Source: Archegozetes longisetosus
Lineage: Eukaryota > Arthropoda > Arachnida > Sarcoptiformes > Trhypochthoniidae
Reading direction: 5' to 3'
Length of the DNA stretch: 64,000 nucleotides
Assembly: GCA_018873245.2 (NCBI GenBank)
Contig: JAEMBT020000004.1
Location: forward strand, 4,078,573-4,142,572
Positions within the stretch are counted from its first letter, which is position 1, and each line of letters opens with the position of its first letter. This document shows positions 19,282-30,983 of this stretch, one piece after another. A program made the translations under genes and the position numbers. The notes beneath the pieces were generated by a model. That model did no database searches and was not told the DNA's origin. It was given only the letters and a program-made list of their open reading frames with translations.

Positions 19282-20038
19282 GTAGTTTTTACTGCAGATA
19301 TAATTGAAATTTACGGCCAACGAGTCTATTCCAAGCAAAATAACGTTTGTTATGATGAAAAACAAAATTTATTCATTACATTTGATTTTTCAATTCCTAT
19401 CAAGTTATTCATCATTCATACAATACATAAACATCGATATATTGATTGTTGTCACGACTTTATTATATATTTGAATTGAGCTCAATGTGAAGCCATCAAA
19501 AACTTTAGAACTTTAAAACCTAACCCCAGTTTTTTAGGTCAATATTAGAGAGCCCAGACTTCTGACTTTGAGACAACTTTCTTAATATTTGTTCTTATGA
19601 TTATTTTTTCTATCAAAAGACATCGATTTTCATGGTTTATAACTGGAGTAAAGGTTCGTCAAGTTTATGATCATGTAAATAATAGATCGTATGACATTTC
19701 AAATAGTATTAGTTTATTCATAGAACCATAAAATTGAGTATTAATTGGAAGGTCAAACTAAATGTAATACTGATTGTGTGTCTCTGGTCTGTTTATATTG
19801 ATATTGATCAGACAGTGAATAATATTGTTTGACTCAATGCATGTATTGGTTGATGTCTGAACTTATCTTTAATACTTGCCAATAACTGTTTCTGTAATGA
19901 TACGAAGAATTGAGCTTTATTTACGTGAATGAGTTTTTGCAAGAAGTTTACTTTAAAAAATTGATACTTGCATTTCAGTAAACACTTAACTGCTTTAAAA
20001 GAAAAGTTGATTCATTTTTATTTGTTTAATCTAATCAT
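19282..20038. other. Spacer, nothing recognised
   Basis: AT-rich sequence between the mariner and Harbinger elements. I see no coding domain, repeat or RNA gene. Confidence 0.5.
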
Positions 20039-20302
20039 TTATTTATTTTTGCTTTTCTCCCAAATCAAAATTAGATTAATTTTATTAAAGTCCACAAACT
20101 GTTTGACATTTAGTAATAAAACAGTATCGAAATGATAGTCTTTTAGATTTCGCTTATTATACCTATTTAGATCGTTTCTCTCTTTCAGCTCAAAAATGTT
20201 GTCTGCGCTGCCACTTATGATGAGATTCTCAATTTTGTGCTCGACTTTAGATATATTTGTTTGTGCTCCAGAAAAGCTCATATACAGTACAGTTATTTCC
20301 AT
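20039..20302 (-). CDS. Short hypothetical ORF, weak
   Basis: 87 residues starting MEITVLYMSFSGAQ, with a charged middle (FELKERNDLNRYNKRNLKDY). It lies just outside the left end of the Harbinger element. There is no family match and no promoter seen, so it could be chance. Confidence 0.2.
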   Translation of the reverse strand: MEITVLYMSFSGAQTNISKVEHKIENLIISGSADNIFELKERNDLNRYNKRNLKDYHFDTVLLLNVKQFVDFNKINLILIWEKSKNK

Positions 20303-20585
20303 ATGTCATAGAAAGCAGCAGCGGGTTTCTCGTAGACATCATATCTTACGATATGAATCCTAGGACTGTGTGGTAAAGATAGGATAAATCCCAAAATAAG
20401 ATTTTTTGTTCTCACAAAAAATAGGAGAACAATCTCAAATTTAAGAGAAAATCCTAGGATTTGTTTTCAAAGTTAGGATACATTTTTGGCAAATGGCCCC
20501 TAATTTAGTAATAAACTTAAAAAATAAATATAAAACAATTGAATTATAAACAATAACTAATTTATAAATTGTGACACCAATTGCA

Positions 20586-21363
20586 ATGTCTTCTAAGCGG
20601 AAACCAAACTTCGATTCAGAAGAGATTAAAGTCTTAGTCGATGAATATAATCAAAGAAAAGGATTAATTGAATCAAAGGTTAAAAACAAATATAATTGAC
20701 ATTAAATTGTGTTTCAATTAAGAGTTATTTCAATTATTTTTCAAATACGGTTACAAAACAAGACAAAGACAAGGTTCGGGAACAGATAAAAGATAAAGTG
20801 AATGCTGTGAATAGAGTTGGGTTCAAACGATCGGTCGAAGACATAAAGAAAAAGTACACGACTTTCAGTTCCGATGTCCGCAAAAAGCAGCGCAAATATC
20901 GACTCATTCTCGTAGAACAGGGGGCGCGTCACCAATTGAATTGCATTTAAGTGAAACCGAGGCTTCAATAGTGGCCACACTTAACCCGCAATTGATTGAA
21001 GGTATAACTGGTGGTATTGATACAGAATTTGTCGACTCTTTTGATGAGTCGAACAACACTATTGAAATACTCTCAGTCGAAGACATGACCGTTGATTCAA
21101 CTCTATTCCGAGAATCTAAGGATAACTCAAATGAAGTCAAATCAAAACCAAATAAAAGAAAATTCATTTCAAGCAATGAAAACATTGAAATCAGTAGTTT
21201 AAGTGAAAAAATGGTTGAAATAGAAAATGAAAAAATAAATCTCAAAAAAATTAAATTAAATTTAGTGAAAATAAAACTAAATTTGAAAATAAAAGAATTG
21301 AATAGTAATGGCATTGATACTACTGAAGAATCAGAACAATTGAAGACAATTATCATCGAATAG
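20586..21363 (+). pseudogene. Harbinger Myb/SANT-like DNA-binding protein, frameshifted
   Basis: Exon 1 starts at 20586 (MSSKRKPNFDSEEIKVLVDE). A 44-bp GT..AG intron (20679-20722) leads to the rest of the trihelix (KVREQIKDKVNAVNRVG, VEDIKKKYTTFSSDVRKK). A one-base frame change near 20900-20940 shifts into the 20941-21363 frame (SETEASIVATLNPQLIEGI). That part ends in a lysine/leucine coiled coil. Such proteins carry the Harbinger transposase into the nucleus and bind subterminal repeats. Confidence 0.75.
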
Positions 21364-21478
21364 CTATTAAATAAATGATATATTGATTCGATAATACTTT
21401 TGGAAGTAATTTTCTTATCAATTGATTCGACAATAAATTCAATTTTTAATATATTTGTTGTTTTTGATTAGTTCTGAT

Positions 21479-22504
21479 TCAATTAGAAAAATTTTGTGAA
21501 ACAATTATATCTCTTATATTTCGAGCTTCGTTTGAATGAATAACTTCTGCATTATTCTCTGTTTCATCAGTTTCTTCAGTTTCGGTATAAATAGTTTCGA
21601 AAAAGTTATAGTTTTTTGAAATGTTATGTAATATAAAACAGGAAGTAATAACTAAAAGACATCTTTCAGGACATAACATGAGCTGACCCGCACTTCGATC
21701 TAAACACTGAAATCTCATTTTTAATACACCGAAAGCTCTTTCGATCACATTTCGAGATTTAATTTGCGATATATTATATCTATTTTGACTCTCATTTGTT
21801 GGATTGAGAAACGGAGTCATTAATTATTTTTTCAAAGGATAATCCGAATCTCCCAAAAGCCATCCATTCATCGCATTATTTTTCAAATAGTTCTTTAGTT
21901 TACAGTTATTCCATATGAATGAATCGTGGACTCTACCAGGATATTTAATCACTATATTTATAAATTCCAAATTCGGGTTAGCAACCGCTTGAACGTTGAT
22001 TGAGTGCCGGTTTTTGCGATTGATATAATCAGATTCGATGTCTTTCAGTGGAGTTTTGATCTCAATATGTGTCCCATCTATCGCTCCGATAACATTAGGC
22101 ATTCGATCGATTGCATAAAAGTTTTGTTTAATTTGATTAAATTCTAATACACTTTTCGGGAATTTTATGAATTGTTTTACTCTTTTGGTCAATGCTTTCG
22201 AGACATTGAATACACATCTAGACTGACTGGCTTTGCTTATGTTGAAGCAATCACCGGTCGCTCTATAGAAGGCCCCTTGAGAATAGAATCTGAGAGCAGT
22301 GCACACTTGTATGACCACTGGAAGCGCTTGTGATCTTTTGGTTGGCCTCTCAATGTCTTCGGAAATGAGAGCACAGATATCACTAATGGCTTGTCTATTG
22401 AAACGAAACCTCTGAACACATTCAGAATCGTTGTAAACTTCCAAAGGATTCATTCGATCTCTAAATACGCGTTCTTTTCTAAGGTTTTGAGTCTTTTGAT
22501 TCAA
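21479..22504 (-). pseudogene. HARBI1-type DDE transposase with one in-frame stop
   Basis: The N-terminal helix-rich part (RFRFNRQAISDICALI, ALRFYSQGAFYRATGD) is followed by DDE_4 catalytic residues: first Asp in VIGAIDGTHIEI, second in YPGRVHDSFIWNN, and Glu in RNVIERAFGVLKMRF. A TAA at 21821-21823 interrupts right after GDSDYPLKK, where related proteins have an aromatic residue before LMTPF. The same frame then continues to 21479. A single substitution would explain the stop. Confidence 0.85.
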
Positions 22505-22795
22505 TCAAACTAACAAAAAATTAGACATTTTTAACGATTTGCACACTTAAGACAACACTCGGCCAGTCCTAAGACATAACACTATATTTATTATTTTATG
22601 ATTTATTTATTTTCTATAAATTGATTAGTGAAACCAAAAAATCTTAGGTGTGTTTTAGGATCAGACATGGGATCGATTTTTGTCCTAAGATATGTCATAA
22701 ACCAATTATCCTATCTTAGGATAAGAAAGTTTTGTGAAATCAAAAAATCATAAATTCATGACTTAAGATAAATCTCAGTCCTAGGATCTTTTGTG

Positions 22796-23573
22796 AAACC
22801 CTCTGCAGATTTTCAGACGTTTGATATACTATCGATTCTAAAAATGACTATAAAATTGAACCTTCAGTGCAATTTATTGCATCAAATTTTTGCTGCACAT
22901 GGCTATAAAACTTTATAAAATAGATTTAATAGTCACGAAAAAATTGAATTCAATTGTTTGACTGAAACGATTTAACACCAGATTAATATTCTTTATTATC
23001 AATTAAGAGAAATCAATTTACATAATTGATAAGAGCCTATGAACATATGTTAGAGTGAGTTTATTATTTCAATCATTTGAATCACTTGAAATACCGAAAT
23101 ACAGAAAAGTTTTTGCGCACATTGTTTTTATTGTAAACAACATGAAGTCATACAAAATGTGTACATTTAGTCACTTTCTGAGCAAACATTAATCATAAGA
23201 CAAACTTTGAGACGAAAGGACTTAATTGTTTAAAGCCGTTTATACCCTTATTGAACAATTGTGATGGTTGTTCAAATATCGTTATTCCTGCTCAACAAAC
23301 ATTAAATTGCTTTGAGCTTAAAATGCTATCTTAAGAAACTTTACATGATTTAGAGCTTTCAATTTTCAGTACATAATCCGTTACGAATTACAATCTAAAA
23401 TATTTGAGTCAAAAATAAATTTATTAAAGGACTATCACATGTGAAAAGAATTATATTTGCATCAAATTCAAATCAATTTAGTTAGTCTTAAGAGATTATG
23501 CTGCCAAAGGCTTATTTAGTAGTTTTTGCTTTAACCCTTTTTCTTGACTCAACTTAAGCCTGATTTGTATCTA
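22796..23573. other. Spacer, nothing recognised
   Basis: AT-rich sequence between the Harbinger element and the inverted duplication. No coding domain or repeat is identified. Confidence 0.5.
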
Positions 23574-23656
23574 ACGCAAGTTCGGGAAACGTAGTAACCG
23601 ATTTGAAAAATATGAAAATGGCATAAGTAACATGTTATATGATGTTCAAAAAGGCA

Positions 23657-23664
23657 TATAAAAA
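23657..23664 (+). promoter_or_regulatory. TATA box of the small signal-peptide ORF
   Basis: TATAAAAA, 27 bp before the ATG at 23691. The same box is kept in the inverted arm at 24193-24200. Confidence 0.55.
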
Positions 23665-23690
23665 GGCTGACCGCTAAAAACTTACAAGTT

Positions 23691-23843
23691 ATGACCACTC
23701 AAAAAGTGATTTGCTGTGGCTTATTACTTTTCATTGCTATGTATTTTGCCCTATCAAATATGTACTCTAATTCAGTCAAATTACTCAACGAAACTATAAC
23801 TAATAAGGAAGAACTTCAAATCATTTTGAACACAAACAGTTAA
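23691..23843 (+). CDS. 50-residue ORF with signal-peptide-like start
   Basis: MTTQKVICCGLLLFIAMYF is a short basic start then a hydrophobic core, as in a signal peptide or single membrane anchor. The rest is SNMYSNSVKLLNETITNKEE and a stop at 23843. A donor-like AAAAGTAAGT follows the stop by about 20 bases, and the inverted arm keeps it too, hinting at a spliced transcript. In the right arm the ATG is ATC and the frame is lost. Function unknown. Confidence 0.4.
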   Translation: MTTQKVICCGLLLFIAMYFALSNMYSNSVKLLNETITNKEELQIILNTNS

Positions 23844-24599
23844 TCTGAAATTTCACATTTAAAAGTAAGTTTCTATATATGAATAGTTTCAATTCTTCGT
23901 ATTTACGTCTCTAAAATCCATTGAATTTCTAAAGAAAAATTTAAGACATGATAAATATGAAAAATTAGAATTGATGTGTAGAAACTTACTTTTAAATATG
24001 AAATTTGAGATTGTCTTTTTTGTTCAAAATGATTAAAATTTTTCATTATTAACAATATTATTGCCATCCGTTGAATAATTTGACTGAATTGGAGCACATA
24101 TTTGACAAACAAAATATATGGCAATGAATAGTAATAAGACACAGGAAATCACTTTTGAGTGATGATAACTTGTAATTGTTTAGCGGTCAGCTCTTTTTAT
24201 ATGCCTTTTCGGACATCATATCACATGTTATTTATGCCATTTTCATATTTTTCAAATCGATTATTACATAGTCTCGAACTTGTCTCGTAAGTTATGTTAT
24301 CCTTTACTTCTATAAAATCAATTTTTAGAACATTAGCCTTTTACCAATTTGGCAACTTTATTGTTGCAAATGACCCTTAGTTACAATATTTGGAAATGAG
24401 TGCCTCAATTTGAAAATAAGGAAAATGATTGTTATTTATAACAGTACAACATTTGAGTCTAAAAGCCTTTGTTTTGTGAGCACTTAATTACTTGTGGTTT
24501 GAATTGAATTATCGATTGACAAACAATAACTAATAGAAAAATTGCACTTATAGACGACCATCACTTTTATTCTCTCGCCAACACTCGACTAAACTAAAA

Positions 24600-27126
24600 T
24601 TGGGACAAGTGGGAGATGACGTTCATGTCTGCATAATGTGTATGAGAGCCATTATGAACAATAAGTTTGGCTTCAATTTAGTGATGGAACACAACAATGC
24701 CATTAATTGCATAGCTTTATGTCTTTATCATCAAAGTCTTCGAACGAAATCACTAGTTTTGGAACTATTGGCTGCAATATGTCTGGTCAAAGGGGGGCAT
24801 CAAATCATTCTCAATGCTTTTGATAACTTCAAAGATGTCTGCAATGAAAACAATCGCTTTCAGACTCTTATGCATTATTTTATCAATTATGACAATTTTA
24901 ACATTGATTTTATGGTCGCCTGCATGCAATTCATTAACATTATTGTCCATTCGGTTGAAGACATGAACTTTAGAGTTCATCTTCAGTACGAGTTCACACA
25001 ATTAGGGCTCGACGACTATTTAGAGAATAAATTACGTAATACAGAATCGGAAGACCTGCAGGTCCAAATTCAGGCATATCTCGACAATGTGTTTGATGTC
25101 GGGGCTCTTATGGAAGATGCAGAACAGAAAAACGCTGCTCTCGAACATGCCCAGCAAATAGCACAATTATCGCACGCGCACGAAGTCGAACACGACTGGG
25201 AGAGCAGATATGAACAACTTGAACACTCTCTTAATGAGATATGTCAAGAAAGAGACGAACTTCTATCAGAAAAACATAGACTAGAGGAAGAGCTGAATAA
25301 TATAAAGCGAACGATTTGTGCGCGTGAAGAAGAATCCAGAAGAAGACAATCGTTACTCGATTCTAAAATACAAGAGTTAGAACAAAATATTGGTCCTGTT
25401 TCGATGGGCGATAAGAATAAAGTGCAACAAATACCAAAACCGACTACAAATACCGCCTCTTCTCCTATATCTCCACCACCACCTCCTCCTCCACCTCCAG
25501 TTGCAACACAAGCCAGTTCATTACCCCCACCCCCACCACCTCTTCCACCAGTTGGTGCATCAATAACTCCTCCACCACCCCCTCCTTTAGGAGGAGGTTC
25601 TCACGACATGTTGACACTTAAGAAGACGTATACTACTAAATATAAATTGCCTACACTTAATTGAGTGCCACTTAAGCCGAACCAAGTTAAGGGAACCATT
25701 TTCAATGAGTTCCATAATGAAGACAAGATTTTAAAAAGCAGTAGATTTCGATGACTTTGAGGAACATTTCAAATTAGGCACAAAACCAGAACTAACGCGC
25801 AACAATTCTGTATCGACATTGAATGCATCGAAACGGTTTAAAATGCCAGAAAAAGTGTCGCTTTTAGAGCACAATAGGTTGAGAAATATGGCCATCTCTA
25901 TGAGAAAAATAGATATCGACACCGAGACTGTGGTGCGCGCCATCAACTCATTTGATACCAACTGTTTAACTGATGATTATCTCGAAGTACTTCTGAGAAT
26001 GATTCCGAACCCAGAAGAAGTGAAAGCATATCGAGAATACGAGCGGTCGTGTCGTTCATTAGACGAATTGAATGAAGTCGATAAGTTCCTGTTTCATATA
26101 TCAAAAATTGAAAGACTTGAGCAAAAACTGAAAATTATGTTCTATTCGTACGATTTTAGAATATATTCTAGTTTTCGGTAATTATTTGAATTGTTCGACA
26201 CGCACTTTAGCCACAGCGCCCGCCTACGGCTTCAAATTAACGACCTTAGACCTGATAAGTGAAACGAAATCGAGTGTCGATCGATCACGATCTGTGTTGC
26301 ATTATGTGGTCGATGTTATTGTCAATAGTATAGAAAATAATGGGCCAAAACCTACTAGACGTGCATTTATAACACTTGCCGGAAGAAGTTGTGGACATTC
26401 ATCTGGAGGCGATACCGTAGAAAACATCAAAATGCCATTTGATCTGGAGAAGCTGTTGAATATTGTCGAACGATCGACCGTTGTTTCAATGGAAACTTGT
26501 GTTCTCGAAGTCGTCGATTTAGAAAAGGGAATTGAATTGTGTAAAAGTGAACTACAATTAAGAAATTCTAGCGATTTGGCCAATAATCAGGCCACTCAAC
26601 ACTTGAGACAATTTATTTCTACCAAATCACCTGAACTTCAATCACTTCGAGAAGATCTAAAGAGAGCTCAACACGAATATAATGAGTGCGTCGAATATTT
26701 CGGAGAAAGTACTAAATTCATGGAATCTTCGAATCAACTCTTTGGAACTTTTGCGCCATTTTTCAAGAATTTCAAGCAATGCCAACACGACAACTACACC
26801 ATTCAGAGGAAGAAGTTTGAAGAAGAACTCAGACAACAAATACTTGAGAAGCAACACAAGTCTCCTGAAAAGGAGTCCGAGAATGAAATCAAAGTGAAAG
26901 AAAAACGTTTACTGAAACAGGACGAAGTCTATAATGGAGCACTTGAAGACATATTACTCGGTATTTATTCATTATTAGATATCTGGTCGATATTTGGTTT
27001 AATTGTTTTTCTCTTTTTAAAGGTCTCAAAAACGAGCCCTACCGGAGAGCGGATGCGGTCCGAAGAAGTCAAAGAAGAAAACAAGAGAACGTCAGACTGT
27101 CGTCGACTGAACTAATGGATATGTAA
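24600..27126 (+). pseudogene. dia: Diaphanous-type formin, 5'-truncated with internal breaks
   Basis: Formins nucleate and elongate actin under Rho control. From 24600 the frame has the FH3/DID repeats ([18 protein letters not shown]), a coiled coil (residues about 190-270) and an FH1 proline region (25475-25590). The FH2 start (YKLPTLN) follows. FH2 continues (NRLRNMAISMRK, DELNEVDKFLFHISKI), then GNYLNCSTRT and AYGFKLTTLDL, ending in a DAD-like helix plus basic cluster after a 62-bp intron (26961-27022). Breaks: TGA at 25662-25664 where FH2 has a conserved Trp; an extra A near 25735; and about 40 codons missing between FYSYDF and GNYLN near 26150-26167. The N-terminal Rho-binding domain is absent. 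Confidence 0.88.
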
Positions 27127-27634
27127 AAAGCCTTAAATCAATTTTAATATAAAGTCATGTCCTTCAACATACTTTTGGTACTACAAGTCAAATTAATTTT
27201 GATATTTGTGCATAAGTCCAGTATTTCTGTAATGAATTTTAATAATTGATTGCAAGTCTTCCCAATTATTTAGTACTTGAGTTAAAAGTGAGGCATTTTT
27301 TCAAATTTGAAGTGCAGATTACAATCGGCCAAAACCATGACATTCATTTATATGTAATTGACCGCAACTCATAGTCACAATTCACATATTCGTAGATCAT
27401 ATATATTTGAAATAATGATCTGTATTTTTAAATTATATCGCATTTTAATACAGCTTTTCTCACTCTTCAATCAGAAAATGCTTTTAATCTATTTCTAACA
27501 ATTTATTTATTTCAAACCAATTTGATTATTAATAATAAAAGAGAGACGTTTCCATAGATACTGTTCATTGATTTAATTCATAACATAAAGTTGACAAGAC
27601 ATTACTTGTGGTATACTTTGGCTGAAGTATAGCA
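27127..27634. other. Spacer, nothing recognised
   Basis: AT-rich intergenic sequence between the formin and BBS7 fragments. No feature is identified. Confidence 0.5.
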
Positions 27635-28102
27635 ATGGCTAACAAACTAAACCGAATCGATTACACTCAAGTCGGTCTAACATCAAAAAACTGTTTTAAA
27701 CTAATCAAAACTGAAATCGCTGCTAATACTGGCAATGGAACAGTTGCAGCAGTTGTTGGCGACCATTCAGGTTCTGTTTATTGTTTCACATTAAGACCCG
27801 ATTCCAGTAATGTTGAAACCATTTTCAAGACATTGCCCGGTATTTGAATCGATCTAATAGCTTGTTGAAAATTATAACGAATTTTGACTTAACTGTTAGG
27901 TCCAAACGCAAAAGTAAGTTGTATTGAAGTGATAACTGGTTCAAATAGTGGTGGATCTTCAAAACGTGTTGTGGCGTTGGGTTCGGCAGCTATTAGAGGT
28001 TACAATAAAAAAGGAAAGCAATTTTTTGGTCTTGAACTGAACAACTTGACGGAACCGACCAAAAATTTGAAAATGCGTTCATTCATATCAAACTGTATTT
28101 AA
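27635..28102 (+). pseudogene. BBS7: BBS7 N-terminal fragment (two exons)
   Basis: BBS7 is a beta-propeller subunit of the BBSome, which moves ciliary membrane cargo. Exon 1 (27635-27839) starts ATG and has LNRIDYTQVGLTSK, VVGDHSGSVYCF and IFKTLPG. A 60-bp intron (27840-27899) precedes exon 2 (27900-28102), with SSKRVVALGSAAIRGYNKKG and GKQFFGLELNNLTEP. Similarity fades after this and a TAA ends the frame, giving about 134 residues against more than 700 in the family. No later exons are seen before the hAT element. It may be a truncated copy or the 5' end of a gene cut by the transposon. Confidence 0.75.
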
Positions 28103-28773
28103 GTAAAGCTAAAGGTTTGATAAAGATATGAAAAGTTGGATTAGTTGTAAACTCTTAATAGTCTTCAATACTTCTTATACTAATAATCTTTAACATAAGG
28201 CTCAGATTAAAAAAATATTGAATGATTAAAGCGCTAAATATGATATATAAATACTAGTGCTTAATAAGCCCTTTTGACACTTAGCGATTGAGAAGAAGCT
28301 CCTTTTGCGGGAAAAGCTTCAAATATTGTTTAGTACTAAAATACTATTAATGCAAAAAATTGAAAAACTGTAACTTTTTAATTATAAGTATTTTACGGGT
28401 ATATATATTTTTTGTAAAAGTCAAACAAATAGAATTCATTCTAAACTAGGGATGAGCAGGTTCGGGTTCCAGAGGTTCTGGCGTGAACCCTAAACCCGAA
28501 CCCAAACCTTACCATTCTAACTTGAACCTTGAACCTCCTTAAAGGTTTAAACCTGAACCTGAACTCAAGCCTCATTTCTAGAGTCCGAACTCGAACCTCT
28601 AAGCCTATGCATCATTCACTGCATTCCTAATACTCTTATAAATAAACAATTGTCTCAAATTACAAAATTGCACTCTTTTGTAGTAATTTCAAACAAAGAT
28701 TTAGTTTTTAAATCTTGTGTTAATAGTAATTCTTTAATTTGCGTTATTTAAGTGTTCAATTATTAATTCAATA

Positions 28774-30503
28774 ATGAGTGATATTGAGTTAATCTCGGAA
28801 AATGATAGTGAATCGTGTGATGTCGAACAGCCACGAAGTAGTGAAAAGTTTAAAAAATGGGAACATTTTTCTAAAAGTGAGTCTCGAAATAAAGAAAAAT
28901 AATTTGCAATTATTGCAAAACAGAGTTTTCTATGAAAACAAGTTCTTCAGCACTTAAAAAGCATTATTTAAAACAACATAAAACTACAAATTTAAACTTA
29001 AAAATCACCGAATTGTTTGCAAAAAGTGAAAAGTCTCTTAAAATTGACAGCGAAAAAGAATTAATTAACTTTATTATTATGGGACAACATTCATTTTCAA
29101 TTGTTGAAGAAAAATGTTTTAATTCACTAATTAAATCATTAAACCCTAATTTCAAATTCCCAAATCGTTTTGCGGTTAAACGGAAGATTGTGCAAAAGTT
29201 TGATTCGTATGAATTAAAAGTAAGAAATTGTTTTTAAAGTATAAAAAGTAAAATATCTTTAACAACGGATTTATGGACATTATCAAAACAGAGACCTTAT
29301 ATTGCAATTACTGCGCATTTTTAGATGAAAATTTCATACAAAATTGCATTTTATTAGATTTTTATAATATCCCATATCCACACGCTGGCCGTCAAATTAA
29401 AGACATATTGGAAAATATAATAAACCATTTTGAAATATTTGATAAATTATCGGCAATTACTACAGATAATGCAAGTAATAATGAAAGTGCATTAAGATTA
29501 TTAGAAGAAACTAAAATTATTAATTATCCAAATACTTTCAATAACTTCCACATTCGATGTTTTGCACATATTATTAATATTTCTGTGCAAAATGGGCTTT
29601 TGAATTAAAATCAAACTTAAAACAAATCCGAAAATTTGTAAAATTCATTAGAACTTCTCCGAAACGCATACAAATATTGGAAAGCGCAGCTAAAAGTGTA
29701 TCTATTAATTATATCTCTTTGCAAAAAGATATTAAAATTCGATGGAACTCAACGTATGACATTATATCAACAGTTTTGTCGATGAAAGACGCAATAATTT
29801 ATTGTTTTTTAAGAGAAGAAAGTTTTAATGAATACAAATTTACCGAAAATATTTGGCAAAATTTAGAAATATTAGTAAAGTTTTTAAAAGATTTCAAAGA
29901 TGCGACTGATCTTATTTCTGGTAAAACTTATGCTAACATTTGCACTGTTATGCCTATATTTGATTTACTTATAAGTCATATTGGGAAAAATTTGGAAAGT
30001 GACTTTGGTATTATCAAAAACTGCGCTCAAAAAATGAAGATTAAATTGTTAGATTACAAAAGTAAAATTATTAATGATATCACAACGTTTGCAGTAATTT
30101 TAGATCCAAGACTCAAAATAAATTATTTTGAAGATTACAGTAATGAGTATAAAATTGCAATTAAAGAAAAATTTGCAAACATTTTAACGATAATTATAAT
30201 AACAATAATAATAATAATCAAAATACAAGTGTATCTGATGTTTCCGATTCGTTTCAATCAAGAATATTTAAAAGAAGAAATGTTCAAAATATGGATGAGA
30301 TTAACAAATATTTTGACTTTCCTTTTGCTGATCAAAATGAAGACCCTATTAATTGGTGGGTTAAATTTAAAGATAATTTTCCGAATCTATCAAAATTTGC
30401 ATTCGACGTCCTAACAATTCCAGGGTCTAGCGTTCCCTGTGAACAAATATTTTCAAATCTGGTGATTTGATTAATAAAAACAGATTTAGATTAAGTGACA
30501 ATT
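28774..30503 (+). pseudogene. hAT transposase (BED finger to hATC domain), several frameshifts
   Basis: The ATG at 28774 (MSDIELISENDSES) leads to a BED zinc finger split by a frame change: CNYCKTEF, then ALKKHYLKQH near 28960. Later frames cover the RNase H-like core (SLTTDLWTLSKQRPYI region near 29260, ITTDNASNNESALRLLEE, FHIRCFAHIINI), IKIRWNSTYDII near 29735 and LDPRLKINYF. The last part is the hATC dimerisation motif (DPINWWVKF, IPGSSVPCEQIF) near 30340-30450. At least four frame changes or stops interrupt it. The Merlin insertion follows directly after its end. Confidence 0.85.
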
Positions 30504-30983
30504 CGGTTGGCTTTTACTTTTGTGTGAAGCTGGGGAAACCATTACATGTCTATATATTTATTATCAGCATGACTTGACAAGCAAAAAAGTCTTAAGCCAC
30601 ACCCACCTCCGCCCACTTCTAAGCTCCGCCCACCAACAAATTTTTAGCCACCCCCACAATTTTTATTTTATAAATTTTGTAATTTTATTTTTATATTTCA
30701 CACATTCATTCACACGAAATACACTAAACGTGCTCATAGGCGGATGGACTCTCCATTGTTGGATCGTGATACAAGTCTAGCTGGAGAGACCAGAAGTGGT
30801 TACTTTCGAGTAATGATTACCTTCGGGTCCGAGCACAATCCCGTTTACAACAATACGGGAGTACAATGTTTAGTGTTAAAAATTGGAATGAAAATTTAAA
30901 CATCTAATATTGTCCCAAATTTTTGACAAATTTTTCCACTGTGTACTTCCTCTTTCAGAGTAATTTTATTAATATTTAACCAA

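Larger units (their letters stand above)
20356..22795. mobile_element. PIF/Harbinger DNA transposon with two convergent broken genes
   Basis: It contains a Myb/SANT-like gene on plus and a HARBI1-type transposase on minus, the standard Harbinger pair. The outer parts share ATCCTAGGACTG in inverted orientation (near 20358 and 22775). Further TCCTAGGA/TCCTAAGA copies occur subterminally on both sides (for example near 20451, 22640 and 22690). I could not fix the exact ends or the 3-bp target duplication. Both genes are disrupted. Confidence 0.8.
23574..24288. repeat. Tail-to-tail inverted duplication with two facing TATA boxes
   Basis: The left arm (23574-23880) and the reverse complement of the right arm (23979-24288) align along nearly their whole length, with an approximately 100-bp loop. 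Both arms keep GGCATATAAAAAG, CTGACCGCTAAA and an AAAAGTAAGTTTCTA splice-donor-like end. The two TATA boxes (TATAAAAA at 23657 on plus and 24193-24200 on minus) point at each other. Small indels and substitutions separate the arms. Confidence 0.75.
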
